DNA from: Liolophura sinensis
Taxonomy: Eukaryota; Mollusca; Polyplacophora; Chitonida; Chitonidae
NCBI RefSeq assembly: GCF_032854445.1
Contig: NW_027018270.1
Coordinates: forward strand, 1 to 49,041
Length of the DNA stretch: 49,041 nt
Reading direction: 5' to 3'
Shown here: in pieces, positions 37,971 through 49,041 of the stretch
Position numbering within the stretch: the first letter of the stretch is position 1
Layout: the number at the start of each line of letters is the position of its first letter
Notes under the pieces: model-generated
The model's database searches: none
Told to the model about the DNA's origin: nothing
Seen by the model: only the letters and a program-made list of their open reading frames with translations
Position numbers and translations under genes: made by a program

Positions 37971-40722
37971 GTAATGACCAGTCGCGATTGTACATAGTTA
38001 ATGTAGCCGATTTCAATTCGCTAAAAGACCAGGCAAAAATCCAAAAGTAGAAAAACTGTTCCAATGCTGCTGGTAAGAGGCTAATCCGACGTATTTTGTG
38101 ACGAGAAATCGAATGGTGCAAACCGCGTTGCTCTCCGACCAATACTTTTGGCTGTAGCCACAAATGAATAATCAATGATGTCAAGATCACGTGCCCAGCA
38201 ACGGCTCTTACTCCATGGAAACCAAGGAAATTTGCAATTTTTCAACAGCTGGAGATGCCTGGCCCAATTGCGCATCCTTTGGCACCTTATTGATGTGGGT
38301 CAGTGTTCAATTGTACTTTTTACAGCGGATTGTATCAAGTACCTTTTGTTTTTTTTATATACAAATGGTGTGGTTTTTCTACATGTAGATAAAGACATTG
38401 AGTTTGTCTTCGATTTAGAAGTAAGACATTTGCTGGGTGAGTTAAATGGGCTTGGTCCAAAGATTTGACGTCGTCTGGGCTACCGAAGGGCACATAACTT
38501 ATAATGAAAAGTTGAATATAGTAATGACCAGTCGCGATTGTACATAGTTAATGTAGCCGATTTCAATTCGCAAAAAGACCAGGCAAAAATCCAAAAGTAG
38601 AAAAACTGTTCCAATGCTGTTGGTAAGATGCTAATCCGACGTATTTTGTGACGAGAAATCGAATGGTGCAACCCGCGTTGTTTTCCGACCAATACTTTTG
38701 GCTGTAGCCACAAATGAATAATCAATGATGTCAAGATCACGTGCCCAGCAACGGCTCTTACTCCATGGAAACCAAGGAAATTTGCAATTTTTCAACAGCT
38801 GGAGATGCCTGGCCCAATTGCGCATCCTTTGGCATCTTATTGATGTGGGTCAGTGTTCAATTGTACTTTTTTCAGCGGATTGTATCAAGTACCTTTTGTT
38901 TTTTTTATATACAAATGGTGTGTTTTTTCTACATGTAGATAAAGACATTGAGTTTGTCTTCGACTTAGAAGTAAGACATTTGTTGGGTGAGTTAAATGGG
39001 CTTGGCCCAAAGATTTGACGTCGTCTGGGCTACCGAAGGGCACAAAACTTATAATGAAAAGTTGAATATAGTAATGACCAGTCGCGATTGTACATAGTTA
39101 ATGTAGCCGATTTCAATTAGCAAAAAGACCAGGCAAAAATCCAAAAGTGGAAAAACTGTTCCAATGCTGCTGGTAAGAGGCTAATCCGACGTATTTTGTG
39201 ACGAGAAATCGAATGGTGCAAACCGCGTTGCTCTCCGACCAATACTTTTGGCTGTAGCCACAAATGAATAATCAATGATGTCACGATCACGTGCCCAGCA
39301 ACGGCTCTTACTCCATGGAAACCAAGGAAATTTGCAATTTTTCAACAGCTGGAGATGCCTGGCCCAATTGCGCATCCTTTGGCACCTTATTGATGTGGGT
39401 CAGTGTTCAATTGTACTTTTTACAGCGGATTGTATCAAGTACCTTTTGTTTTTTTTACATACAAATGGTGTGGTTTTTCTACATGAAGATAAAGACATTG
39501 AGTTTGTCTTCGATTTAGGAGTAAGACATTTGCTGGGTGAGTTAAATGGGCTTGGCCCAAAGATTTGACGTCGTCTGGGCTACCGAAGGGCACATAACTT
39601 ATAATGAAAAGTTGAATATAGTAATGACCAGTCGCGATTGTACATAGTTAATGTAGCCGATTTCAATTCGCAAAAAGACCAGGCAAAAATCCAAAAGTAG
39701 AAAAACTGTTCCAATGCTGCTGGTAAGAGGCTAATCCGACGTATTTTGTGACGAGAAATCGAATGGTGCAAACCGCGTTGCTCTCCAACCAATACTTTTG
39801 GCTGTAGCCACAAATGAATAATCAATGATGTCAAGATCACGTGCCCAGCAACGGCTCTTACTCCATGGAAACCAAGGAAATTTGCAATTTTTCAACAGCT
39901 GGAGATGCCTGGCCCAATTGCGCATCCTTTGGCACCTTATTGATGTGGGTCAGTGTTCAATTGTACTTTTTACAGCGGATTGTATCAAGTACCTTGTGTT
40001 TTTTTTGTATACAAATGGTGTGGTTTTTCTACATGTAGATAAAGACATTGAGTTTGTCTTCGACTTAGAAGTAAGACATTTGCTGGGTGAGTTAAATGGG
40101 CTTGGCCCAAAGATTTGACGTCGTCTGGGCTACCGAAGGGCACATAACTTATAATGAAAAATTGAATATAGTAATGACCAGTCGCGATTGTACATAGCTA
40201 ATGTACCCGATTTCAATAAGCAAGAAGACCAGGCAAAAATCCAAAAGTGGAAAAACTGTTCCAATGCTGCTGGTAAGAGGCTAATCCGACGTATTTTGTG
40301 ACGAGAAATTGAATGGTGCAAACCGCGTTGCTCTCCGATCAATACTTTTGGCTGTAGCCACAAATGAATAATCAATGATGTCAAGATCACGTGCCCAGCA
40401 ACGGCTCTTACTCCATGGAAACCAAGGAAATTTGCAATTTTTCAACAGCTGGAGATGCCTGGCCCAATTGCGCATCCTTTGGCACCTTATTGATGTGGGT
40501 CAGTGTTCAATTGTACTTTTTACAGCGGATTGTATCAAGTACCTTGTGTTTTTTTTATATACAAATGGTGTGGTTTTTCTACATGTAGATAAAAGACATT
40601 GAGTTTGTCTTCGACTTAGAAGTAAGACATTTGCTGGGTGAGTTAAATGGGCTTGGCCCAAAGATTTTGACGTCGTCTGGGCTACCGAAGGGCACATAAC
40701 TTATAATGAAATGTTGAATATA
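37971..40722 (+). repeat. Seven-monomer HOR, second partial copy (m70-m74)
   Basis: m71-m74 carry the marker sets of m64-m67 at an offset of exactly 3,850 bp. The left half of m70 (caattcgctaaaag, agtaga) differs from m63, but its right half (cgattta, ctggg, ggtcc) matches. The copy breaks off inside m74, which switches from caagtgaa to caaatgaa and ends gaaatg, leading into m75. m69-m70-m71 also recall m28-m29-m30. Private changes include tgtgttttttct in m71 and acatgaag in m72. Confidence 0.85.
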
Positions 40723-43700
40723 GTAATGACCAGTCGCGATTGTACATAGTTAATGTAGCCGATTTCAATTAGCAAAATGAGCAGGCAAAAATCCAAAAGT
40801 GGAAAAACTGTTCCAATGCTGCTGGTAAGAGGCTAATCCGACGTATTTGTGACGAGAAATCGAATGGTGCAAACCGCGTTGCTCTCCGACCAATACTTTT
40901 TGGCTGTAGCCACAAATGAATAATCAATGATGTCAAGATCACGTGCCCAGCAACGGCTCTTACTCCATGGAAACCAAGGAAATTTGCAATTTTTCAACAG
41001 CTGGAGATGCCTGGCCCAATTGCGCATCCTTTGGCACCTTATTGATGTGGGTCAGTGTTCAATTGTACTTTTTACAGCGGATTGTATCAAGTACCTTTTG
41101 TTTTTTTATATACAAATGGTGTGGTTTTTCTACATGTAGATAAAGACATTGAGTTTGTCTTCGACTTAGGAGTAAGACATTTGCTGGGTGAGTTAAATGG
41201 GCTTGGCCCAAAGATTTGACGTCGTCTGGGCTACCGAAGGGCACATAACTTATAATGAAAAGTTGAATATAGTAATGACCAGTCGCGATTGTACATAGTT
41301 AATGTAGCCGATTTCAATTAGCAAAAGACCAGGCAAAAATCCAAAAGTAGAAAAACTGTTCCAATGCTGCTGGTAAGAGGCTAATCCGACGTATTTTGTG
41401 ACGAGAATCGAATGGTGCAAACCGCGTTGCTCTCCAACCAATACTTTTGGCTGTAGCCACAAATGAATAATCAATGATGTCAAGATCACGTGCCCAGCAA
41501 CGGCTCTTACTCCATGCAAACCAAGGAAATTTGCAATTTTTCAACAGCTGGAGATGCCTGGCCCATTGCGCATCCTTTGGCACCTTATTGATGTGGGTCA
41601 GTGTTCAATTGTACTTTTTACAGCGGATTGTATCAAGTACCTTGTGTTTTTTTTATATACAAATGGTGTGGTTTTTCTACATGTAGATAAAGACATTGAG
41701 TTTGTCTTCGACTTAGAAGTAAGACATTTGCTGGGTGAGTTAAATGGGCTTGGCCCAAAGATTTGACGTCGTCTGGGCTACCGAAGGGCACATAACTTAT
41801 AATGAAAAATTGAATATAGTAATGACCAGTCGCGATTGTACATAGCTAATGTACCCGATTTCAATAAGCAAAAAGACCAGGCAAAAATCCAAAAGTGGAA
41901 AAACTGTTCCAATGCTGCTGGTAAGAGGCTAATCCGACGTATTTTGTGACGAGAAATCGAATGGTGCAAACCGCGTTGCTCTCCGACCAATACTTTTGGC
42001 TGTAGCCACAAGTGAATAATCAATGATGTCAAGATCACGTGCCCAGCAACGGCTCTTACTCCATGGAAACCAAGGAAATTTGCAATTTTTCAACAGCTGG
42101 AGATGCCTGGCCCAATTGCGCATCCTTTGGCACCTTATTGATGTGGGTCAGTGTTCAACTGTACTTTTTACAGCGGATTGTATCAAGTACCTTGTGTTTT
42201 TTTTTATATACAAATGGTGTGGTTTTTCTACATGTAGATAAAGACATTGAGTTTGTCTTCGACTTAGAAGTAAGACATTTGCTGGGTGAGTTAAATGGGC
42301 TTGGCCCAAAGATTTGACGTCGTCTGGGCTACCGAAGGGCACATAACTTATAATGAAAAGTTGAATATAGTAATGACCAGTCGCGATTGTACATAGTTAA
42401 TGTAGCCGATTTCAATTCGCAAAAAGACCAGGCAAAAATCCAAAAGTAGAAAAACTGTTCCAATGCTGCTGGTAAGAGGCTAATCCGACGTATTTTGTGA
42501 CGAGAAATCGAATGGTGCAAACCGCGTTGCTCTCCAACCAATACTTTTGGCTGTAGCCACAAATGAATAATCAATGATGTCAAGATCACGTGCCCAGCAA
42601 CGGCTCTTACTCCATGCAAACCAAGGAAATTTGCAATTTTTCAACAGCTGGAGATGCCTGGCCCAATTGCGCATCCTTTGGCACCTTATTGATGTGGGTC
42701 AGTGTTCAATTGTACTTTTTACAGCGGATTGTATCAAGTACCTTGTGTTTTTTTTATATACAAATGGTGTGGTTTTTCTACATGTAGATAAAGACATTGA
42801 GTTTGTCTTCGACTTAGAAGTAAGACATTTGCTGGGTGAGTTAAATGGGCTTGGCCCAAAGATTTGACGTCGTCTGGGCTACCGAAGGGCACATAACTTA
42901 TAATGAAAAATTGAATATAGTAATGACCAGTCGCGATTGTACATAGCTAATGTACCCGATTTCAATAAGCAAAAAGACCAGGCAAAAATCCAAAAGTGGA
43001 AAAACTGTTCCAATGCTGCTGGTAAGAGGCTAATCCGACGTATTTTGTGACGAGAAATCGAATGGTGCAAACCGCGTTGCTCTCCGACCAATACTTTTGG
43101 CTGTAGCCACAAGTGAAATAATCAATGATGTCAAGATCACGTGCCCAGCAACGGCTCTTACTCCATGGAAACCAAGGAAAATTTGCAATTTTTCAACAGC
43201 TGGAGATGCCTGGCCAATTGCGCATCCTTTGGCACCTTATTGATGTGGGTCAGTGTTCAACTGTACTTTTTACAGCGGATTGTATCAAGTACCTTGTGTT
43301 TTTTTTATATACAAATGGTGTGGTTTTTCTACATGTAGATAAAGACATTGAGTTTGTCTTCGACTTAGAAGTAAGACATTTGCTGGGTGAGTTAAATGGG
43401 CTTGGCCCAAAGATTTGACGTCGTCTGGGCTACCGAAGGCACATAACTTATAATGAAAAGTTGAATATAGTAATGACCAGTCGCGATTGTACATAGTTAA
43501 TGTAGCCGATTTCAATTCGCAAAAAGACCAGGCAAAAATCCAAAAGTAGAAAAACTGTTCCAATGCTGCTGGTAAGAGGCTAATCCGACGTATTTTGTGA
43601 CGAGAAATCGAATGGTGCAAACCGCGTTGCTCTCCGATCAATACTTTTGGCTGTAGCCACAAATGAATAATCAATGATGTCAAGATCACGTGCCCAGCAA

Positions 43701-44020
43701 CGGCTCTTACTCCATGGAAAACCAAGGAAATTTGCAATTTTTCAACAGCTGGAGATGCCTGGCCCAATTGCGCATCCTTTGGCACCTTATTGATGTGGGT
43801 CAGTGTTCAATTGTACTTTTTACAGCGGATTGTATCAAGTACCTTTTGTTTTTTTTATATACAAATGGTGTGGTTTTTCTACATGTAGATAAAGACATTG
43901 AGTTTGTCTTCGACTTAGAAGTAAGACATTTGCTGGGTGAGTTAAATGGGCTTGGCCCAAAGATTTGACGTCGTCTGGGCTACCGAAGGGCACATAACTT
44001 ATAATGAAATGTTGAATATA
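40723..44020 (+). repeat. Hexamer HOR, copy 1 (m75-m80)
   Basis: Order: Y (m75: caaaatgagc, seven T, ttagga), Z (m76: ctccaacc, ccatgcaaa, accttgtg, aaaaattg), W (m77: catagcta, gtaccc, caataag, caactg), Z (m78), W (m79), X (m80: ccgatc, ttttgt, gaaatg). Z-W is thus duplicated inside the hexamer. Several monomers carry one-base indels; m76 is only 547 bp. The right boundary joins Y of the next copy at 44021. Confidence 0.85.
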
Positions 44021-47000
44021 GTAATGACCAGTCGCGATTGTACATAGTTAATGTAAGCCGATTTCAATTAGCAAAATGAGCAGGCAAAAATCCAAAAGTG
44101 GAAAAACTGTTCCAATGCTGCTGGTAAGAGACTAATCCGACGTATTTTGTGACGAGAAATCGAATGGTGCAAACCGCGTTGCTCTCCGACCAATACTTTT
44201 GGCTGTAGCCACAAATGAATAATCAATGATGTCAAGATCACGTGCCCAGCAACGGCTCTTACTCCATGGAAACCAAGGAAATTTGCAATTTTTCAACAGC
44301 TGGAGATGCCTGGCCCAATTGCGCATCCTTTGGCACCTTATTGATGTGGGTCAGTGTTCAATTGTACTTTTTACAGCGGATTGTATCAAGTACCTTTTGT
44401 TTTTTTATATACAAATGGTGTGGTTTTTCTACATGTAGATAAAGACATTGAGTTTGTCTTCGACTTAGGAGTAAGACATTTGCTGGGTGAGTTAAATGGG
44501 CTTGGCCCAAAGATTTGACGTCGTCTGGGCTACCGAAGGGCACATAACTTATAATGAAAAGTTGAATATAGTAATGACCAGTCGCGATTGTACATAGTTA
44601 ATGTAGCCGATTTCAATTCGCAAAAAGACCAGGCAAAAAATCCAAAAGTAGAAAAACTGTTCCAATGCTGCTGGTAAGAGGCTAATCCGACGTATTTTGT
44701 GACGAGAAATCGAATGGTGCAAACCGCGTTGCTCTCCAACCAATACTTTTGGCTGTAGCCACAAATGAATAATCAATGATGTCAAGATCACGTGCCCAGC
44801 AACGGCTCTTACTCCATGCAAACCAAGGAAATTTGCAATTTTTCAACAGCTGGAGATGCCTGGCCCAATTGCGCATCCTTTGGCACCTTATTGATGTGGG
44901 TCAGTGTTCAATTGTACTTTTTACAGCGGATTGTATCAAGTACCTTGTGTTTTTTTTATATACAAATGGTGTGGTTTTTCTACATGTAGATAAAGACATT
45001 GAGTTTGTCTTCGACTTAGAAGTAAGGACATTTGCTGGGTGAGTTAAATGGGCTTGGCCCAAAGATTTGACGTCGTCTGGGCTACCGAAGGGCACATAAC
45101 TTATAATGAAAAATTGAATATAGTAATGACCAGTCGCGATTGTACATAGCTAATGTACCCGATTTCAATAAGCAAAAAGACCAGGCAAAAATCCAAAAGT
45201 GGAAAAACTGTTCCAATGCTGCTGGTAAGAGGCTAATCCGACGTATTTTGTGACGAGAAATCGAATGGTGCAAACCGCGTTGCTCTCCGACCAATACTTT
45301 TGGCTGTAGCCACAAGTGAATAATCAATGATGTCAAGATCACGTGCCCAGCAACGGCTCTTACTCCATGGAAACCAAAGAAATTTGCAATTTTTCAACAG
45401 CTGGAGATGCCTGGCCCAATTGCGCATCCTTTGGCACCTTATTGATGTGGGTCAGTGTTCAACTGTACTTTTTACAGCGGATTGTATCAAGTACCTTGTG
45501 TTTTTTTTATATACAAATGGTGTGGTTTTTCTACATGTAGATAAAGACATTGAGTTTGTCTTCGACTTAGAAGTAAGACATTTGCTGGGTGAGTTAAATG
45601 GGCTTGGCCCAAAGATTTGACGTCGTCTGGGCTACCGAAGGGCACATAACTTATAATGAAAAGTTGAATATAGTAATGACCAGTCGCGATTGTACATAGT
45701 TAATGTAGCCGATTTCAATTCGCAAAAAGACCAGGCAAAAATCCAAAAGTAGAAAAACTGTTCCAATGCTGCTGGTAAGAGGCTAATCCGACGTATTTTG
45801 TGACGAGAAATCGAATGGTGCAAACCGCGTTGCTCTCCAACCAATACTTTTGGCTGTAGCCACAAATGAATAATCAATGATGTCAAGATCACGTGCCCAG
45901 CAACGGCTCTTACTCCATGGAAACCAAGGAAATTTGCAATTTTTCAACAGCTGGAGATGCCTGGCCCAATTGCGCATCCTTTGGCATCTTATTGATGTGG
46001 GTCAGTGTTCAATTGTACTTTTTACAGCGGATTGTATCAAGTACCTTGTGTTTTTTTTATATACAAATGGTGTGGTTTTTCTACATGTAGATAAAGACAT
46101 TGAGTTTGCCTTCGACTTAGAAGTAAGGACATTTGCTGGGTGAGTTAAATGGGCTTGGCCCAAAGATTTGACGTCGTCTGGGCTACCGAAGGGCACATAA
46201 CTTATAATGAAAAGTTGAATATAGTAATGACCAGTCGCGATTGTACATAGTTAATGTAGCCGATTTCAATTCGCAAAAAGACCAGGCAAAAATCCAAAAG
46301 TAGAAAAACTGTTCCAATGCTGCTGGTAAGAGGCTAATCCGACGTATTTTGTGACGAGAAATCGAATGGTGCAAACCGCGTTGCTCTCCGACCAATACTT
46401 TTGGCTGTAGCCACAAATGAATAATCAATGATGTCAAGATCACGTGCCCAGCAACGGCTCTTACTCCATGGAAACCAAGGAAATTTGCAATTTTTCAACA
46501 GCTGGAGATGCCTGGCCCAATTGCGCATCCTTGGCACCTTATTGATGTGGGTCAGTGTTCAATTGTACTTTTTACAGCGGATTGTATCAAGTACCTTGTG
46601 TTTTTTTTATATACAAATGGTGTGGTATTTTCTACATGTAGATAAAGACATTGAGTTTGTCTTCGACTTAGAAGTAAGACATTTGCTGGGTGAGTTAAAT
46701 GGGCTTGGCCCAAAGATTTGACGTCGTCTGGGCTACCGAAGGGCACATAACTTATAATGAAAAGTTGAATATAGTAATGACCAGTCGCGATTGTACATAG
46801 TTAATGTAGCCGATTTCAATTCGCAAAAGACCAGGGAAAAATCCAAAAGTAGAAAAACTGTTCCAATGCTGCTGGTAAGAGGCTAATCCTACGTATTTTT
46901 GTGACGAGAAATCGAATGGTGTAAACCGCGTTGCTCTCCGATCAATACTTTTGGCTGTAGCCACAAATGAATAATCATGATGTCAAGATCACGTGCCCAG

Positions 47001-47322
47001 CAACGGCTCTTACTCCATGGAAACCAAGGAAATTTGCAATTTTTCAACAGCTGGAGATGCCTGGCCCAATTGCGCATCCTTTGGCACCTTATTGATGTGG
47101 GTCAGTGTTCAATTGTACTTTTTACAGCGGATTGTATCAAGTACCTTTTGTTTTTTTTATATACAAATGGTGTGGTTTTTCTACATGTAGATAAAGACAT
47201 TGAGTTTGTCTTCGACTTAGAAGTAAGACATTTGCTGGGTGAGTTAAATGGGCTTGGCCCAAAGATTTGACGTCGTCTGGGCTACCGAAGGGCACATAAC
47301 TTATAATGAAATGTTGAATATA
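44021..47322 (+). repeat. Hexamer HOR, copy 2 (m81-m86)
   Basis: m81 is Y, m82 Z, m83 W and m86 X (ccgatc, ttttgt, gaaatg), repeating the previous hexamer at about 3.30 kb. m84 is Z-like (ctccaacc, ggcatctt) but ends gaaaag, and m85 is a caattcg/agtaga monomer with accttgtg in place of the expected W. So the internal second Z-W pair has been altered in this copy. Confidence 0.8.
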
Positions 47323-48971
47323 GTAATGACCAGTCGCGATTGTACATAGTTAATGTAGCCGATTTCAATTAGCAAAATGACCAGGCAAAAATCCAAAAGT
47401 GGAAAAACTGTCCAATGCTGCTGGTAAGAGGCTAATCCGACGTATTTTGTGACGAGAAATCGAATGGTGCAAACCGCGTTGCTCTCCGACCAATACTTTT
47501 GGCTGTAGCCACAAATGAATAATCAATGATGTCAAGATCACGTGCCCAGCAACGGCTCTTACTCCATGGAAACCAAGGAAATTTGCAATTTTTCAACAGC
47601 TGGAGATGCCTGGCCCAATTGCGCATCCTTTGCACCTTATTGATCGTGGGTCAGTGTTCAATTGTACTTTTTACAGCGGATTGTATCAAGTACCTTTTGT
47701 TTTTTTATATACAAATGGTGTGGTTTTTCTACATGTAGATAAAGACATTGAGTTTGTCTTCGACTTAGGAGTAAGACATTTGCTGGGGTGAGTTAAATGG
47801 GCTTGGCCCAAAGATTTGACGTCGTCTGGGCTACCGAAGGGCACATAACTTATAATGAAAAGTTGAATATAGTAATGACCAGTCGCGATTGTACATAGTT
47901 AATGTAGCCGATTTCAATTCGCAAAAAGACCAGGCAAAAATCCAAAAGTAGAAAAACTGTTCCAATGCTGCTGGTAAGAGGCTAATCCGACGTATTTTGT
48001 GACGAGAAATCGAATGGTGCAAACCGCGTTGCTCTCCAACCAATACTTTTGGCTGTAGCCACAAATGAATAATCAATGATGTCAAGATCACGTGCCCAGC
48101 AACGGCTCTTACTCCATGGAAACCAAGGAAATTTGCAATTTTTCAACAGCTGGAGATGCCTGGCCCAATTGCGCATCCTTTGGCACCTTATTGATGTGGG
48201 TCAGTGTTCAATTGTACTTTTTACAGCGGATTGTATCAAGTACCTTGTGTTTTTTTTATATACAAATGGTGTGGTTTTTCTACATGTAGATAAAGACATT
48301 GAGTTTGTCTTCGACTTAGAAGTAAGACCATTTGCTGGGTGAGTTAAATGGGCTTGGCCCAAAGATTTGACGTCGTCTGGGCTACCGAAGGGCACATAAC
48401 TTATAATGAAAAATTGAATATAGTAATGACCTGTCGCGATTGTACATAGCTAATGTACCCGATTTCAATAAGCAAAAAGACCAGGCAAAAATCCAAAAGT
48501 GGAAAAACTGTTCCAATGCTGCTGGTAAGAGGCTAATCCGACGTATTTTGTGACGAGAAATCGAATGGTGCGAACCGCGTTGCTCTCCGACCAATACTTT
48601 TGGCTGTAGCCACAAGTGAATAATCAATGATGTCAAGATCACGTGCCCAGCAACGGCTCTTACTCCATGGAAACCAAGGAAATTTGCAATTTTTCAACAG
48701 CTGGAGATGCCTGGCCCAATTGCGCATCCTTTGGCACCTTATTGATGTGGGTCAGTGTTCAACTGTACTTTTTACAGCGGATTGTATCAAGTACCTTGTG
48801 TTTTTTTTATATACAAATGGTGTGGTTTTTCTACATGTAGATAAGACATTGAGTTTGTCTTCGACTTAGAAGTAAGACATTTGCTGGGTGAGTTAAATGG
48901 GCTTGGCCCAAAGATTTGACGTCGTCTGGGCTACCGAAGGGCACATAACTTATAATGAAAAGTTGAATATA
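47323..48971 (+). repeat. Hexamer HOR, copy 3, first half (m87-m89)
   Basis: m87 is Y (caaaatgacc, seven T, ttagga), m88 is Z (ctccaacc, accttgtg, aaaaattg) and m89 is W (catagcta, caataag, caactg). They follow the same order as 40723 and 44021 at about 3.30 kb steps. Each has one or more single-base indels, for example a lost t in aaaactgtcc at 47410 and gatcgtggg at 47644. Confidence 0.85.
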
Positions 48972-49041
48972 GTAATGACCAGTCGCGATTGTACATAGTT
49001 AATGTAGCCGATTTCAATTCGCAAAAAGACCAGGCAAAAAT
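48972..49041 (+). repeat. Partial monomer at the right edge (first 70 bp)
   Basis: Unit 1-70 with caattcg (unit 49 c). After a W monomer the hexamer predicts a second Z-type unit, and caattcg fits that. The window stops inside the array, so no right boundary is available. Confidence 0.95.

Larger units (their letters stand above)
1..49041 (+). repeat. Satellite DNA array, ~550-bp monomer, 89 full copies plus 70 bp
   Basis: The window is filled by direct tandem copies of one monomer, with no interruption and no inversion. Monomer starts m1-m30: 1, 551, 1101, 1651, 2201, 2751, 3301, 3850, 4400, 4948, 5500, 6051, 6601, 7152, 7705, 8266, 8817, 9367, 9918, 10468, 11018, 11568, 12118, 12668, 13218, 13768, 14318, 14868, 15418, 15968. 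m31-m60: 16518, 17068, 17618, 18168, 18718, 19268, 19818, 20368, 20919, 21469, 22019, 22570, 23120, 23670, 24220, 24770, 25320, 25870, 26420, 26971, 27521, 28071, 28621, 29171, 29720, 30271, 30822, 31372, 31922, 32472. m61-m89: 33022, 33572, 34121, 34671, 35221, 35771, 36321, 36871, 37421, 37971, 38521, 39071, 39621, 40171, 40723, 41272, 41819, 42370, 42920, 43470, 44021, 44571, 45123, 45673, 46224, 46774, 47323, 47872, 48423; a partial copy starts at 48972. The start point is arbitrary. No gene or unique sequence is present in any stretch. Family and host are unrecognised; a eukaryotic satellite is inferred from the architecture. Confidence 0.98.

Noticed and set aside
43285-43785. Longest ORF in the window, 166 codons on the minus strand across m79-m80
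   Set aside because: It arises because a one-base loss near 43438 and another indel happen to join frames across two monomers. No other copy has it, and the protein is simply the usual shadow frames in series.
1-49041. CRISPR array
   Set aside because: The repeat covers the whole 550-bp period with no variable spacers, and no cas-like genes exist.
1-49041. Tandem 5S rRNA, snRNA, tRNA or spliced-leader gene cluster
   Set aside because: I looked for 5S internal control boxes, a tRNA B box, U6 core strings and known spliced-leader sequences on both strands and found none.
1-49041. Transposon or LTR element repeats
   Set aside because: There are no terminal inverted repeats, target-site duplications, LTR-type boundaries or transposase/reverse transcriptase motifs; the period is a simple head-to-tail monomer.

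Overview
The whole window is one uninterrupted, head-to-tail satellite DNA array. I count 89 complete monomers of about 550 bp (most exactly 550) plus a 70-bp partial copy at the right edge, all in one orientation. No unique flanking sequence, gene, RNA gene or mobile element is visible anywhere. Both ends are open, so the true array is longer than 49 kb. Monomers are numbered m1-m89; their start positions are given in the first feature. 'Unit n' means base n of a monomer, counted from the conserved start gtaatgaccagtcgcg.

A long, homogenised, non-coding tandem array points to a eukaryotic chromosome (pericentromeric, subtelomeric or other heterochromatin). I cannot name the organism or satellite family. 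One monomer has about 41% GC, and CpG is close to its expected frequency (18 seen, about 23 expected, counted by hand). This argues against long exposure to heavy germline CpG methylation.

Monomers differ at a limited set of recurring marker sites, and these reveal layered higher-order repeats (HORs). Left to right: m1-m2 (1-1100) are outliers; m3-m25 (1101-13767) follow a three-monomer HOR of about 1.65 kb; m26-m33 (13768-18167) form a diverse block; m34-m38 (18168-20918) return to the trimer; m39-m46 (20919-25319) are a second copy of the diverse block, 7.7 kb downstream and lacking exactly one monomer; m45-m52 (24220-28620) are a four-monomer HOR present twice; m53-m62 are mosaic; m63-m74 (34121-40722) contain a segment repeated at exactly 3,850 bp (seven monomers); m75-m89 (40723-48971) follow a six-monomer HOR of about 3.3 kb.

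The most informative pattern is the linkage of markers. Markers at the 3' side of one monomer (unit 352-541) stay coupled to markers at the 5' side of the next monomer (unit 34-194). Coupling across the intervening stretch of the same monomer (unit 195-351) is loose. That 157-bp stretch carries no marker shared across the HOR families. Exchange therefore seems to happen mostly inside a well-conserved internal block. The recurrent 97-codon and shorter ORFs are by-products of the repeated sequence and are rejected as genes.
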